Assembly: GCF_900108475.1 (NCBI RefSeq)
Contig: NZ_FNWO01000007.1
Coordinates: 148,296-212,295 of the forward strand
Length of the DNA stretch: 64,000 nt
Direction: 5' to 3'
Origin: Magnetospirillum fulvum
GTDB lineage: Bacteria; Pseudomonadota; Alphaproteobacteria; Rhodospirillales; Magnetospirillaceae
Shown piece after piece: positions 10,801 to 18,383 of the stretch (positions are counted from its first letter, which is position 1; each line of letters begins with the position of its first letter). Both the position numbers and the translations under genes were made by a program. The notes below the pieces were generated by a model. The model did no database searches. It had not been told where the DNA came from and saw only the letters and a program-made list of their open reading frames with translations.

Positions 10801-11073
10801 TCGACCCGGCGCGATGGCGATTGGGTTGAGATCAGCGTCGCCGACACCGGAACCGGCATTCCGCCTGCGATCCGCGACCGCTTGTTCGATCCGTTCTTCA
10901 CCACCAAGCCGGTGGGCAAGGGCACCGGCCAGGGTCTGGCGATCTGCCGCGACGTCGTGACGGTCAAGCATGGCGGCACGATCGAAGCGGGGGGCGAACC
11001 GGGCCAAGGCGCTGTCTTCACAATCCGCCTGCCGCTCGCCGGGACAACCGTCGTCGAGGACAGCGCGGCATGA
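7837..11073 (+). CDS. membrane sensor histidine kinase with HAMP and four PAS domains
   Basis: 1078-residue kinase. Order: TM1 (about 12-36), periplasmic sensor region (37-162, apparently Cache-like), TM2 (163-187), HAMP (187-240), coiled coil, PAS1 (from about 255, ARFRDLAASASDWFWE), PAS2 (from about 385, LADAIAVYDVNDHLVISN), PAS3 (from about 515, GAAGEGILGLDRDGRVTFAN), a second coiled coil, PAS4 (from about 675, TDSLVEGVVVTDRHGQLVFA), a dimerisation helix with phosphoacceptor H818 (GIAHEINTPIQ) and an ATPase domain (NLILNAAQAIES; DTGTGIPP; TTKPVGKGTGQGLAI). The ATG at 7837 overlaps the preceding stop; the open frame further upstream is non-coding. It presumably receives a signal from the PhnD-like protein and phosphorylates one or both regulators downstream. 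Confidence 0.92.
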   Translation: MIWPFHIRTVRARLLIAAILVETVMLTLMVGNGLRVLSVSLETQAESQAEQLVPVLQAALITPLAQRDHATVQAILDESRVSNALDYLAVEDARGRVIAISGWDKITPLPVVESRLSFNEKAPGIHRFDVGAPVGLLGQDLGRLQFGLNLDEQVAALHTQFSQSLAIAAAEIALSAALLTAIGIWLTRHLTAFARMSEAVGQGDYGSVEMAEGDDDIGRLGRAFNAMSRAVHERVQDLTIAIRRREEVEAELRASEARFRDLAASASDWFWESDDQGRLTYASELIASVLGVTPAAVVGLTWFDLGLNDLPEMADQYRHDLAERAPFRDLTINIGPPGGKDFRTVRVSGTPVFDADGRFTGYRGVGADITREALAEFRAQRAQQQLVDALESLADAIAVYDVNDHLVISNAAYRGLLRIDQETADGDVTFRDIITYAYDHRLFNIGGRDFDTWIDDRIRRHRDANGEVFIVQTHDGHWFQSREFSTREGGVVSVRTDITELKRREVELDILRRRYALILGAAGEGILGLDRDGRVTFANPAAAALLDYSDERMIGTALIELLGDTAPENQTAAAPGIVTACRDGRAETGRGQIVTRGNSQPLPIDYYVGPIVEAGEIGGAVLLVRDATLRLHYEWTLANQQKELERQVAERTAELVRAVDIRARTEAALRSSRERMKGITDSLVEGVVVTDRHGQLVFANPSARQLLECGDITDIEGYPLDTFMRLDTAAGAVDFAQSPFRKMLDGGTAPSDNDARFILTSGRPLAVAYSCAPLIDDEIGRGVILSFRDIGVLKLAQHETMQSARLASIGQLAAGIAHEINTPIQYIGDNLRYLDGALTKLKSVVEAGRDLAVQAAATPDLAAAAGRFEETAARVKIGRLLTELPDAVAESLDGVGQIGRIVLSMKEFSHPGTSAKTATDINRALESTLTVCRNNWKHVAEIKRNFDTDLPPVNCHTGEINQVFLNLILNAAQAIESAGKPLPGTITISTRRDGDWVEISVADTGTGIPPAIRDRLFDPFFTTKPVGKGTGQGLAICRDVVTVKHGGTIEAGGEPGQGAVFTIRLPLAGTTVVEDSAA

Positions 11074-12281
11074 CGACACCGGCGCGGATCGCCTTTGTCG
11101 ATGACGAGTCGCACATCTTGCGCGGCATCCGCCGGGCGATGACCGATCAGGAAGAGACGTGGGAGATGGCGTTCTTCTCCTCGGGCGAGGAAGCTCTGGC
11201 CGAAATCCGTCGCCAGCCGTTCGACGTCGTTGTGTCGGACATGCGAATGCCGGGAATGGACGGGGCCACCCTGCTCGGTCATGTCCGCGATCTCAATCCG
11301 GCGACGATCCGGGTGATTTTGTCGGGCTATGCCGATTCCGACGCGGTGCTGCGGACGGTCGGCCCGGCCCACATCTATCTCGCCAAACCGTGCGATGCCG
11401 AAACGCTGCTGCGCGCCCTGGCCCGTCAAATCTCGCTGCGCTCGCTGCTCGATACCCCCGCCCTGCATGCCACCCTGGCCGGGCTGACCAATCTGCCCAG
11501 CCTGACCGAGATTTACGGACGCCTTCAGGCCGAGTTGATCTCGCCGGATTGTTCGGCCAAGAGCATCGCCGATATCATCGCCCAGGACATGGCGATGACC
11601 GCCGAAGTGCTGAAGGTGACCAACTCGGCCTATTTTTCGTCTGCCGGGTCGGTTTCCACCCCGTTTCAAGCGGTCCGATTGCTGGGGATCGAGGTAATCC
11701 AGGCGCTGGTGCTCCATGCCGGGCTGTTCCGCCAGTTCGCGGGCAAGCCCGAGCTTGCCCCCCTGCTGGAAGCCCTGACCGAACACTGCCTCGCCCTCTC
11801 GGTCTTGGCCGAGCGGATCGCCGCCAGCGAAGGGGGCGACGTCGCCACCGTCAAATCGGCCCAGATCGCCGCGATGCTGGCCAATATCGGGAGTGTCGTG
11901 CTGCTCGACGCCCACCCCACCGCCTATCAGACGATGCTGGCCGATCTGAAGCCGGGGCAAACGCTGCAACAGGCCGAGACCGCCCGCTTTGGTGCCGGTC
12001 ACGCCGCGATTGGCGGCTATCTGCTGGGGCTGTGGGGGTTCTCCGATCCCGTGGTCGAGGCGCTGGTCTATCATTGCGCCCCCTCTGCCTGCCCCGGCCG
12101 CGACAATCTGGCCCTGACCGCGCTGCACGCCGCCCATGTGCTGGGGCCGCCCTCACCACTGCTTCCCCCCGGCAGCCGGATCGACCGCGATCTCGACATG
12201 ACGTATCTTATCGAGGCCAGACACGACGGCCACGTTCCCTTGTGGCGTGCGTTGGCTGGGCTGGACCGCAGCGGGGAATAA
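11070..12281 (+). CDS. response regulator with HDOD output domain
   Basis: 403 residues. An N-terminal receiver (about 5-120) has the acidic pair D11/D12, phosphoacceptor D57 (VVVSDMRMPGMDG) and the conserved lysine in AKPC. The C-terminal half is an HDOD domain (about 140-340; LTNLPSLTEIYGRLQAEL, VLKVTNSAYFS, AVRLLGIEVIQALVL), a fold related to HD phosphohydrolases but usually without catalysis and used for signalling. Its start overlaps the kinase stop (ATGA at 11070-11073). REC-HDOD proteins often work with c-di-GMP or chemotaxis circuits; the output here is unknown. Confidence 0.9.
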   Translation: MTTPARIAFVDDESHILRGIRRAMTDQEETWEMAFFSSGEEALAEIRRQPFDVVVSDMRMPGMDGATLLGHVRDLNPATIRVILSGYADSDAVLRTVGPAHIYLAKPCDAETLLRALARQISLRSLLDTPALHATLAGLTNLPSLTEIYGRLQAELISPDCSAKSIADIIAQDMAMTAEVLKVTNSAYFSSAGSVSTPFQAVRLLGIEVIQALVLHAGLFRQFAGKPELAPLLEALTEHCLALSVLAERIAASEGGDVATVKSAQIAAMLANIGSVVLLDAHPTAYQTMLADLKPGQTLQQAETARFGAGHAAIGGYLLGLWGFSDPVVEALVYHCAPSACPGRDNLALTALHAAHVLGPPSPLLPPGSRIDRDLDMTYLIEARHDGHVPLWRALAGLDRSGE

Positions 12282-12283
12282 CC

Positions 12284-13426
12284 ATGGCCGAACGGGTTTT
12301 GCTGATCGACGACGATCCTCACCTTCTCTCCGGCCTGCGCCGCCTGTTCGACGAGGAATTCGATCTGGTCACCGCTCCGGGAGGCAAGGCCGGGGTCGAG
12401 GCCGTCCGCACCGGGCCGCCCTTTGCCGTGGTGATCTCGGACATGCGGATGCCCGATTTGGACGGGATCGAAACGTTAAAGGCAATCCGTGCCCTGGCCC
12501 CCGACACGGTACGGATGATGCTGACCGGCAATGCCGACCAGACCACCGCGATCGACGCGGTCAATCACGGCGCGATCCTGCGTTTTTATACCAAACCCTG
12601 CCCGCCCGATCTGCTGCGCGAGGGAATCCAGGCCGGGATCGAGCAATACCGCCTGGTCACCGCCGAACGCGACCTGCTGGAAAAGACCCTGAGCGGCAGC
12701 CTGAAGCTGCTGGTTGATCTGGTGTCGATGAACGATCCGGTCGGCCACCAATTGGCGGTGCGGCTGCGCGAATGGGTGCGGCTGCTGGCGGTCGAGATGC
12801 GGATGCCGACCCGCTGGCAGCTCGAAATCGCCGCGACCCTGATCGGGATCGGTCAGGTGGCGGTCCCGACCGAGATCGTCGCCCGCTTGCGTGCGGGCGA
12901 AACCCTGACCGACATCGAACGCCAGATTGTCGAACGCGCCCCCGAGGCGGCGCGCAACCTGCTGTCAAACATCCCCCGCCTGGAAAAGGTGGCGGAGATT
13001 CTCTATTACCAGGACAAGGGCTTTGATGGCAGCGGCTTTCCCGCCGACGGCCCGTCCGGCGATGCGATCCCGTTCGATGCCCGGCTGCTGCGGGTGTTGA
13101 AGGATCTTGCCCTGGCCACCGAGGGAGGGCCGCTGACCCGCACCGCCTTTGCTGCGTTGGAGGTCCACCGCGAGCGTTATGACCCGCGCCTGCTGGCCGG
13201 GGTCCGGATCGCGCTGGAAAAAACCCTTTCAACCGAAACGGCGACGGTGATCGAGGTTCCGCTGTCTTCGTTGCGGGTGGGACAGACGATCCTGTCCGAC
13301 ATCCGTCAGACCAACGGACATCTGATCCTGGCCGCCAACAGCCAGATTTCCGAGGCCCAGTTGGAGCGGCTGCGCAATTTGCGCCGGATCTTCACCTTCA
13401 TCGAACCGATCAAGGTCCGGGCCTAA
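12284..13426 (+). CDS. response regulator with degenerate HD-GYP domain
   Basis: 380 residues starting at the ATG at 12284, two bases after the preceding stop. The receiver domain has the acidic pair (LLIDDD), phosphoacceptor D53 (VVISDMRMPDLDG) and a KPC lysine. The second half aligns with RpfG-type HD-GYP domains, but the metal-binding signatures are altered: LIGIGQVAVP stands where HDIGK is expected, and YYQDKGFDGSGFP replaces the HHE...DGxGYP motif. Phosphodiesterase activity is therefore unlikely, and the domain may be a binding or scaffold module. A further C-terminal segment (VPLSSLRVGQTILSDI) resembles the small domain seen in many HD-GYP-related regulators. Confidence 0.88.
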   Translation: MAERVLLIDDDPHLLSGLRRLFDEEFDLVTAPGGKAGVEAVRTGPPFAVVISDMRMPDLDGIETLKAIRALAPDTVRMMLTGNADQTTAIDAVNHGAILRFYTKPCPPDLLREGIQAGIEQYRLVTAERDLLEKTLSGSLKLLVDLVSMNDPVGHQLAVRLREWVRLLAVEMRMPTRWQLEIAATLIGIGQVAVPTEIVARLRAGETLTDIERQIVERAPEAARNLLSNIPRLEKVAEILYYQDKGFDGSGFPADGPSGDAIPFDARLLRVLKDLALATEGGPLTRTAFAALEVHRERYDPRLLAGVRIALEKTLSTETATVIEVPLSSLRVGQTILSDIRQTNGHLILAANSQISEAQLERLRNLRRIFTFIEPIKVRA

Positions 13427-13427
13427 A

Positions 13428-13457
13428 GGATTGGGGGCGCAAGGCCGCCCCCAATCC
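13428..13457. terminator. bidirectional hairpin between regulator operon and hcp
   Basis: A perfect 12-bp inverted repeat (13428-13439 and 13446-13457, GGATTGGGGGCG type) has a six-base loop. It starts one base after the regulator stop codon and 13 bases beyond the stop of convergent hcp. No T-run follows. The position and the stem strength support a shared terminator. Confidence 0.65.
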
Positions 13458-13469
13458 TGGTCCCGGTCT

Positions 13470-15038
13470 TTAGGCCGCCGTCAGCGCCTTCAGATCGTCG
13501 GCGACGCCGCCAACCGGCATCACGTTGAACTTATCGACCAGCACCTGAAGCACCGCCGGAGTAACGAAGGCGGGCAGGCTCGGCCCGATCCGGATGTTGC
13601 GGACGCCGAGATGGAGCAGAGCCAACAGCACGCACACCGCTTTCTGTTCGTACCACGACAGGATCAGATTGAGCGGCAAGTCGTTGATACCGCAACCGAA
13701 GACCTCGGCCAGGGCCTGGGCCACCTTGATCGCCGAGAAGGCATCGTTGCACTGGCCCATGTCGAGCAGGCGCGGCAGCGGGCCGATCTGGCCGTAATCA
13801 TGACCGAGCAGACGGAACTTACCGCAGCCCAGCGTCATGATGATCCAATCCTGCGGCAGACCCGCCGCCAGATCGGTGTAATAAGAGCGCCCGGTATCGG
13901 TGCCGTCGCAGCCGCCGATCACCGCGAAATGCTTGACCGCTCCGCTTTTGATCGCGCCAACCACGGTGTCGGCCAGCCCCAGCACGGCATGGTGACCGAA
14001 GCCCACCTGATGCTCGCCGGTCGAGGCGCTGTCCGTAAAGCCCGGGGCTTCAAGCGCCGCCGCGATCACCGCCGAAAAATCCTGGCCGCTGACATGGGCG
14101 ATACCGGGCCACGCCACCGGGCCGCAGGTGAACAGACGGTCGGCATAGCTATCGGCCGGGCGCTGAATGCAGTTGGTCGTCATCAGGATCGCGCCGGGGA
14201 AGGTGTCGAACTCGCGCCGCTGCCACATCCACGCCCCGCCGAAATGACCGGCAAGGTGAGTGTGACGGCGCAGTTCGGGATAAGCGTGGGCGGGCAACAT
14301 CTCGCCATGAGTATAGATGTTGATCCCAGTCCCCTCGGTCTGTTCCAGCAGCGCTTTCAGATCGCCGAGATCGTGGCCGGAGACCAGGATCGCCTTGCCC
14401 GGGACATGGCCCATTCGCACCGCGCCGGGGGTCTGGGGACCGAACGTGCCGGTATTGGCGGCATCGAGCAGCGCCAGCACCGCGACCGAGGCTTCGCCGC
14501 AGCGCAAGGTGAGGTCGAGCAGACGACCGATATCGGTTTCGCCCCGCGCCAGCGCCGCCAGCGCCTCAATGGTGAAATCATCGACTGCGGCCGAGGTGTG
14601 GCCGAGACGGCGGGCATGATGGGCATAGGCCGCCATCCCCTTCAGCCCATAGGTCAGCAATTCCTGCAAACCGGTGATGTCGTCGCCATCGACGCGGCGA
14701 CGGGCGGCGATGCCGACCAGATCGGCCAGGGCATTCAACCCGGCGCTGTCGGAGGGAAGACCGCGTCCCGCCGCGTCGGCAAGATCGCGAATCTGCATTT
14801 CCAGCCGAGTGGTGTCGAAATTGACGTTGGTAACGGTGGCGAACAACGCCGCCTCGATCATTTCGCTCCGGTCGGCGGGGCGCTGCGCCGACGGCACAGC
14901 GGACAGGCGGAGGGCCAAGCTCTTGGCGACATCCAGCAGCAGATCCTGCAACCCGGCGGCATCCGGACTTTTGCCGCAGACACCGATCTCGGTGCAACCG
15001 GTACCGCGCGCGGTCTGCTCGCATTGATAACAGAACAT
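13470..15038 (-). CDS. hcp: hybrid-cluster protein / hydroxylamine reductase
   Basis: 522-residue Hcp, a cytoplasmic iron-sulfur-oxygen enzyme implicated in reduction of hydroxylamine and NO and in protein S-nitrosylation. The N-terminal cluster motif is C3-x2-C6-x8-C15-x5-C21, the spacing I associate with the Desulfovibrio-type class rather than the longer E. coli-type spacing. Later hybrid-cluster segments are recognisable (VSGHDLGDLKALL, THGEMLPAHAYPEL, TTNCIQRP, GGCDGTDTGRSYY and LGCGKFR). No hcr reductase gene is adjacent. The gene is divergent from a hemerythrin, with an FNR/CRP-type palindrome in the intergenic region about 90 bases upstream of its start, which suggests control by low oxygen or NO. 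Confidence 0.95.
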   Translation of the reverse strand: MFCYQCEQTARGTGCTEIGVCGKSPDAAGLQDLLLDVAKSLALRLSAVPSAQRPADRSEMIEAALFATVTNVNFDTTRLEMQIRDLADAAGRGLPSDSAGLNALADLVGIAARRRVDGDDITGLQELLTYGLKGMAAYAHHARRLGHTSAAVDDFTIEALAALARGETDIGRLLDLTLRCGEASVAVLALLDAANTGTFGPQTPGAVRMGHVPGKAILVSGHDLGDLKALLEQTEGTGINIYTHGEMLPAHAYPELRRHTHLAGHFGGAWMWQRREFDTFPGAILMTTNCIQRPADSYADRLFTCGPVAWPGIAHVSGQDFSAVIAAALEAPGFTDSASTGEHQVGFGHHAVLGLADTVVGAIKSGAVKHFAVIGGCDGTDTGRSYYTDLAAGLPQDWIIMTLGCGKFRLLGHDYGQIGPLPRLLDMGQCNDAFSAIKVAQALAEVFGCGINDLPLNLILSWYEQKAVCVLLALLHLGVRNIRIGPSLPAFVTPAVLQVLVDKFNVMPVGGVADDLKALTAA

Positions 15039-15123
15039 GAGCTATCCCCTTCCCTGATGAGCGGAAACCAGCCTTCCTGGCCCGATGTCTCCGTCACTGT
15101 GCCCGAACCGTCCGACGGCGGCC

Positions 15124-15137
15124 TTGACGCCGGTCAA
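15124..15137. promoter_or_regulatory. FNR/CRP-family operator candidate
   Basis: TTGAC-N4-GTCAA with perfect 5-bp half-sites lies between divergent hcp and the hemerythrin gene. FNR, FnrL and Dnr-type regulators of alphaproteobacteria bind TTGAT-N4-ATCAA and this C/G variant. The centre is about 93 bases upstream of the hcp start codon and about 45-53 upstream of the hemerythrin start. Context (NO and O2 handling genes) fits; binding is inferred. Confidence 0.5.
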
Positions 15138-15174
15138 GCCCGCCCGATTGACTTGGCGCACACGCTCTGCAACG

Positions 15175-15597
15175 ATGAAGGCCATGACGATAGAGTGGGA
15201 CAGCAACCTGGAAACGGGGGTCGCCGAGGTCGATGGGGACCATCGCAACTTGGTGCGACTGATCAACGACCTTGACACGATGTTGTCGCAAGGCGTTGAT
15301 CCCGCACGATTTGGCGAGGTGATCGACACACTGATCGATTATGCCGAAAACCATTTCCGCCGCGAGGAGGAGATGCTGGAACGGCTGGGCTATCCCGGCG
15401 TCGCCGACCACGCCGAAAGCCATGTCGGCTTTGCCCTCCGCCTGGGCACGATGGTCGCGGGCTGCATCATCGCCCCCGGCCCGGACTCAATCGCCAGCCT
15501 GCGCGACCACCTTCATTCCTGGCTGATCGACCATATCTTGCTCGAAGACATGCGCTACGCCCCCTTCGTCCGCGAGCGCCAGTCGCCCACATCCTAA
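15175..15597 (+). CDS. bacteriohemerythrin
   Basis: 140-residue single-domain hemerythrin binding O2 or NO at a di-iron site in a four-helix bundle. The ligand pattern is complete: a histidine in VDGDHRNL, HFRREEEML (H and E), HAESHVGF and a C-terminal HLHSWLIDHILLEDMRYAPF with histidine and aspartate ligands. Starts at 15175 (MKAM) or 15184 (MTIEWDSNL) are both possible; the second matches the usual family N-terminus. It has no chemoreceptor or kinase fusion, so it is a free oxygen/NO carrier or sensor. It is divergent from hcp and shares the candidate FNR-type site, consistent with a joint response to NO or oxygen shifts. Confidence 0.92.
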   Translation: MKAMTIEWDSNLETGVAEVDGDHRNLVRLINDLDTMLSQGVDPARFGEVIDTLIDYAENHFRREEEMLERLGYPGVADHAESHVGFALRLGTMVAGCIIAPGPDSIASLRDHLHSWLIDHILLEDMRYAPFVRERQSPTS

Positions 15598-15645
15598 CGC
15601 ATCAGGCCGGGAGTGTGGAAAGAGGCGACGGGGATCGGCTTTGAG

Positions 15646-16179
15646 CTACTCTCCCAGCTTCAACTCGGTCGCCGTGCCGCGCTCGCGCACCGTCAGCGGG
15701 CGGCGTTTCTCTTCATCGAGCGGCAGGGTGAAATCGGGATCGTACTCCCACACCGAACCCACCGCCTCATCGACCGCCAACCCCAGCAGGGCGACCCCAC
15801 CCGTCACCACCATCAAGGCGGAATTGCCCCACACCCAGCCGTCGGCGGTCGCGGTCAGGGTCGCGACGGTGCGCCGATAGCCGGGAGCGGTACAGGCGAC
15901 GGTGACCGGGGCGGCGTCTCGTGGCACCGAAACCGTGGCCGGAGACTGGACACTCTGGCTGAACCCGCCCTGCCCGCTCAAGACGCAGCGGGCCGATTCG
16001 GGACGGGTGCCGATCCGCACGTCGGACGATGGCCCGTTGACCACCGAGGCGCAGGAAGACACCAGCAGCGACGCCACGACGCTCGCGGTGGCGAAAAAGG
16101 CGGACGAGTTCAGGAGACCCCCTCGGCAAACAGGGAAAAGGTACGCATCCGCCGCTGATGTAGCTCCAGCAGCTTCCAC
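15646..16179 (-). CDS. putative outer-envelope lipoprotein
   Basis: Up to 177 residues. A hydrophobic segment ends in LLVSSC, a lipobox-like site, followed by ASVVNGPSSDVRIGTRPESARCVL, reminiscent of PEGA-like or YceK-like small envelope lipoproteins that carry short beta-rich repeats. A later hydrophobic stretch (ALMVVTGGVALLGLAV) may be membrane-embedded. The ATG at 16179 makes the gene overlap the MBL-fold gene by 70 bases and puts about 20 residues ahead of the signal; a non-ATG start near 16113, at the upstream stop, is an alternative. It is the last gene of the minus-strand CHAT/MBL unit, so a link to that system is possible but unproven. Confidence 0.65.
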   Translation of the reverse strand: MEAAGATSAADAYLFPVCRGGLLNSSAFFATASVVASLLVSSCASVVNGPSSDVRIGTRPESARCVLSGQGGFSQSVQSPATVSVPRDAAPVTVACTAPGYRRTVATLTATADGWVWGNSALMVVTGGVALLGLAVDEAVGSVWEYDPDFTLPLDEEKRRPLTVRERGTATELKLGE

Positions 16180-18383
16180 CGCGCCACAGGAATCTCGCGC
16201 ACCAACGCCCCCGGCACCGACAGAAGTTCGCTGGCCCCCTCGGCGGTCAGCCGCCCGAGAGACGGCTGACCGAACAAAATCTCGGATTCATTGAACGGCT
16301 CGCCCGGTCCGGCCCGCTCGATCAATCCGCCGCCGTCACCATGCCGGAGCAGCGCCCCGCCACGGATCAGATACAAGCTGTCGCTTCCGTGCGGCGCGAA
16401 CGGCTCGCCATCGCCGAGAGAGAGGAAAGCCGACGCCTCGGACAGGCGGACCTGAGTCAAATTCGACAGGCCCTCGCCGAACAGCCAGGTGTGGGTGAAG
16501 AAATCGCGCAACTCGGCCAGTCGGGTGATTCGCCGGGTCATCTGGTTGCGCTCGACGAACGTGCGATAGAGCGCCACCGGAATGCGGAGCGCCCGGACGA
16601 AACTGAGGGCGCGGAACGTCTCCCGCGATGGGCTGCCGGACAGGGCGTAGGATTCTCCGACCATCGCCCCGGCCGACAGAATCGCGTTGCCGTCGCTTTC
16701 GGCCTCGATCACCTCGACCAGCCCGGTCAATACCAGATGGATCGCCTCGCAGGAGGCTCCCTCGCGCAGCAAAATGGTTTCCGGATTGATCGTGACCACC
16801 GGATGATTGAGCAGGCTGAGGATCTGATGCTCGGGCACACCGGGGAAGTAGGCGAGCAGCGTGTCGCGGGCAACGCTGGGGCGGGATTCGGGGTGCGAGG
16901 GGATCAGGACATCGACGGTACCGAACGGCGCGCCCGACCCGATCCGTTTTTGGGCGCGGGTCAGCGGCAGCGCGGTATGGGCCAACACAATCTTGCCCGA
17001 GCGATCCTCGCTGAAATCCTCGGCCGAGCCATGGATCAGCCCGCCCCCGATATCGAGCTTCTTGATGTCGGCGGGGATCAGGTAATCGGCGCGGACCTGC
17101 TCGAACAGAGCGCTGCTGATGCCGTGGTGAGTCTCGTCGTCATCGACCATCTGCCCCAGCACGTCGAGCGAGACGATATCGGCCAGATGGGCATAGGTGC
17201 GATAGGCGTCTTCCCATGGGGTGCGGAAATGGAACACCGAGGTCTCAACCGGATGAGGCGAGAATAGCGGCAGCACCTCAAGCCCCTCGATCGCGTTCCA
17301 CGTCCCCAGGGTCAGGTCGCAGACCTCGAAATAGTCGCCGAACGACGCCTCATCGACCCCGGTCAAGGCCGCCAGCTTCTTCGCCACCGAGGCCCGCACC
17401 GGCGGCACCGCGAAATATTTGATGCGGTGATCGGCGCGAAACAGGGTGGTCAGTCCGCAGAAATGGTCGTCATGGCAATGGGTATGGAAAATTCCCGCGA
17501 CTTCCTGAACCCCGATCCCCAGCGCCTGGAGCGAGGCGTGGATGTTGGGACCGGCATCGATCAGATAGACCTTGCCCTGGACCATCATAATCGTTGAAAT
17601 CGCGGCGCGTTCGGCGTCCCAGCCATCCCCCTCGCCGGAATGGACAATGGTGAAATAGCCGCGTTCGAGATCGTGGTAACCGAGGTGATAGGGGGTCTGA
17701 TAGGTCCGCCCGCAGCCGAGATTGAGATCGACCGTGACCGTCTCGCCCTGATAGGCGAATTCGAACACGTTCAACTCGATCCGCCGCACCGTCACTCCGC
17801 CCGCCAGTTCGGACGCCCCCTCGCCGACGACGCAGGTCTCGACCAAATCGCGGGGCGGACGGATCGCGCCAAAGGCAAAGCGGAGCTTCATCCGCATCCA
17901 TTCCTGGGCGATATCGGGAGCCACCCCGGCCTCGACCATCTCCTCGACCGACAACAGGCCGTAATTGCCCCGCATCACATAATCGAGCTGGGCATCGACC
18001 TGCTGGGCCGAGCCGATGATCAGCGGCTTGCGACCGCGACAATTGGGATGACCGGGAAGAATCATCCCCTGGCGGTACAGCATCTGAAGAATCGGGAATT
18101 CGGACAGATTGCAGAACGCCCCGTTCTGAAGCGAGACGTCGGAGAGCAGGATTGCGTTGGGTCCGGTCTCGAACGAAACCCCGCTTTGCTCGGTCTCGAC
18201 GATCAGGCCGCGCTTGATCAGATGCTTGACGCTGTCGGCGGGACAGCCGCACAGCACCCGCAGATCGGCCTCGGGCACCTCGACCCAACTGATACCGGGC
18301 GACACCGCCACCAGACGCATCCGCCCCCCGGGAGAGGCGGCGACCGGGGACCGCGAGAGAGGCTCCGGCCGTCCGATCTGCAT
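16110..18383 (-). CDS. metallo-beta-lactamase-fold protein with cyclic-nucleotide-binding domains
   Basis: 757 residues from the ATG at 18383, whose last base pairs overlap the upstream CHAT stop as TGATG; the longer frame to 18431 is less likely. An N-terminal region of about 230 residues matches nothing I recognise (PILQMLYRQGMILPGHPN). An MBL-fold domain follows with H302-C-H304-D-D306-H307 (THCHDDHFCG) and later histidines at about 377 and 469. A cNMP-binding domain spans about 530-640, its phosphate-binding cassette retaining the GE and Arg (MVGESYALSGSPSRETF). A second, weaker cNMP-like domain occupies the C-terminus (about 650-745). No signal peptide is present, so it is cytoplasmic. 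MBL folds include class II cAMP phosphodiesterases, so this could be a cAMP-regulated hydrolase or itself degrade cAMP made by the neighbouring cyclase. Function is inferred. Confidence 0.82.
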   Translation of the reverse strand: MQIGRPEPLSRSPVAASPGGRMRLVAVSPGISWVEVPEADLRVLCGCPADSVKHLIKRGLIVETEQSGVSFETGPNAILLSDVSLQNGAFCNLSEFPILQMLYRQGMILPGHPNCRGRKPLIIGSAQQVDAQLDYVMRGNYGLLSVEEMVEAGVAPDIAQEWMRMKLRFAFGAIRPPRDLVETCVVGEGASELAGGVTVRRIELNVFEFAYQGETVTVDLNLGCGRTYQTPYHLGYHDLERGYFTIVHSGEGDGWDAERAAISTIMMVQGKVYLIDAGPNIHASLQALGIGVQEVAGIFHTHCHDDHFCGLTTLFRADHRIKYFAVPPVRASVAKKLAALTGVDEASFGDYFEVCDLTLGTWNAIEGLEVLPLFSPHPVETSVFHFRTPWEDAYRTYAHLADIVSLDVLGQMVDDDETHHGISSALFEQVRADYLIPADIKKLDIGGGLIHGSAEDFSEDRSGKIVLAHTALPLTRAQKRIGSGAPFGTVDVLIPSHPESRPSVARDTLLAYFPGVPEHQILSLLNHPVVTINPETILLREGASCEAIHLVLTGLVEVIEAESDGNAILSAGAMVGESYALSGSPSRETFRALSFVRALRIPVALYRTFVERNQMTRRITRLAELRDFFTHTWLFGEGLSNLTQVRLSEASAFLSLGDGEPFAPHGSDSLYLIRGGALLRHGDGGGLIERAGPGEPFNESEILFGQPSLGRLTAEGASELLSVPGALVREIPVARWKLLELHQRRMRTFSLFAEGVS

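Noticed and set aside
13431..15275. 614-codon plus-strand open frame
   Set aside because: It lies entirely across hcp on the other strand. Its product has the arginine/glutamine/glycine-rich composition of a mirror frame, while the hcp frame has all family motifs.
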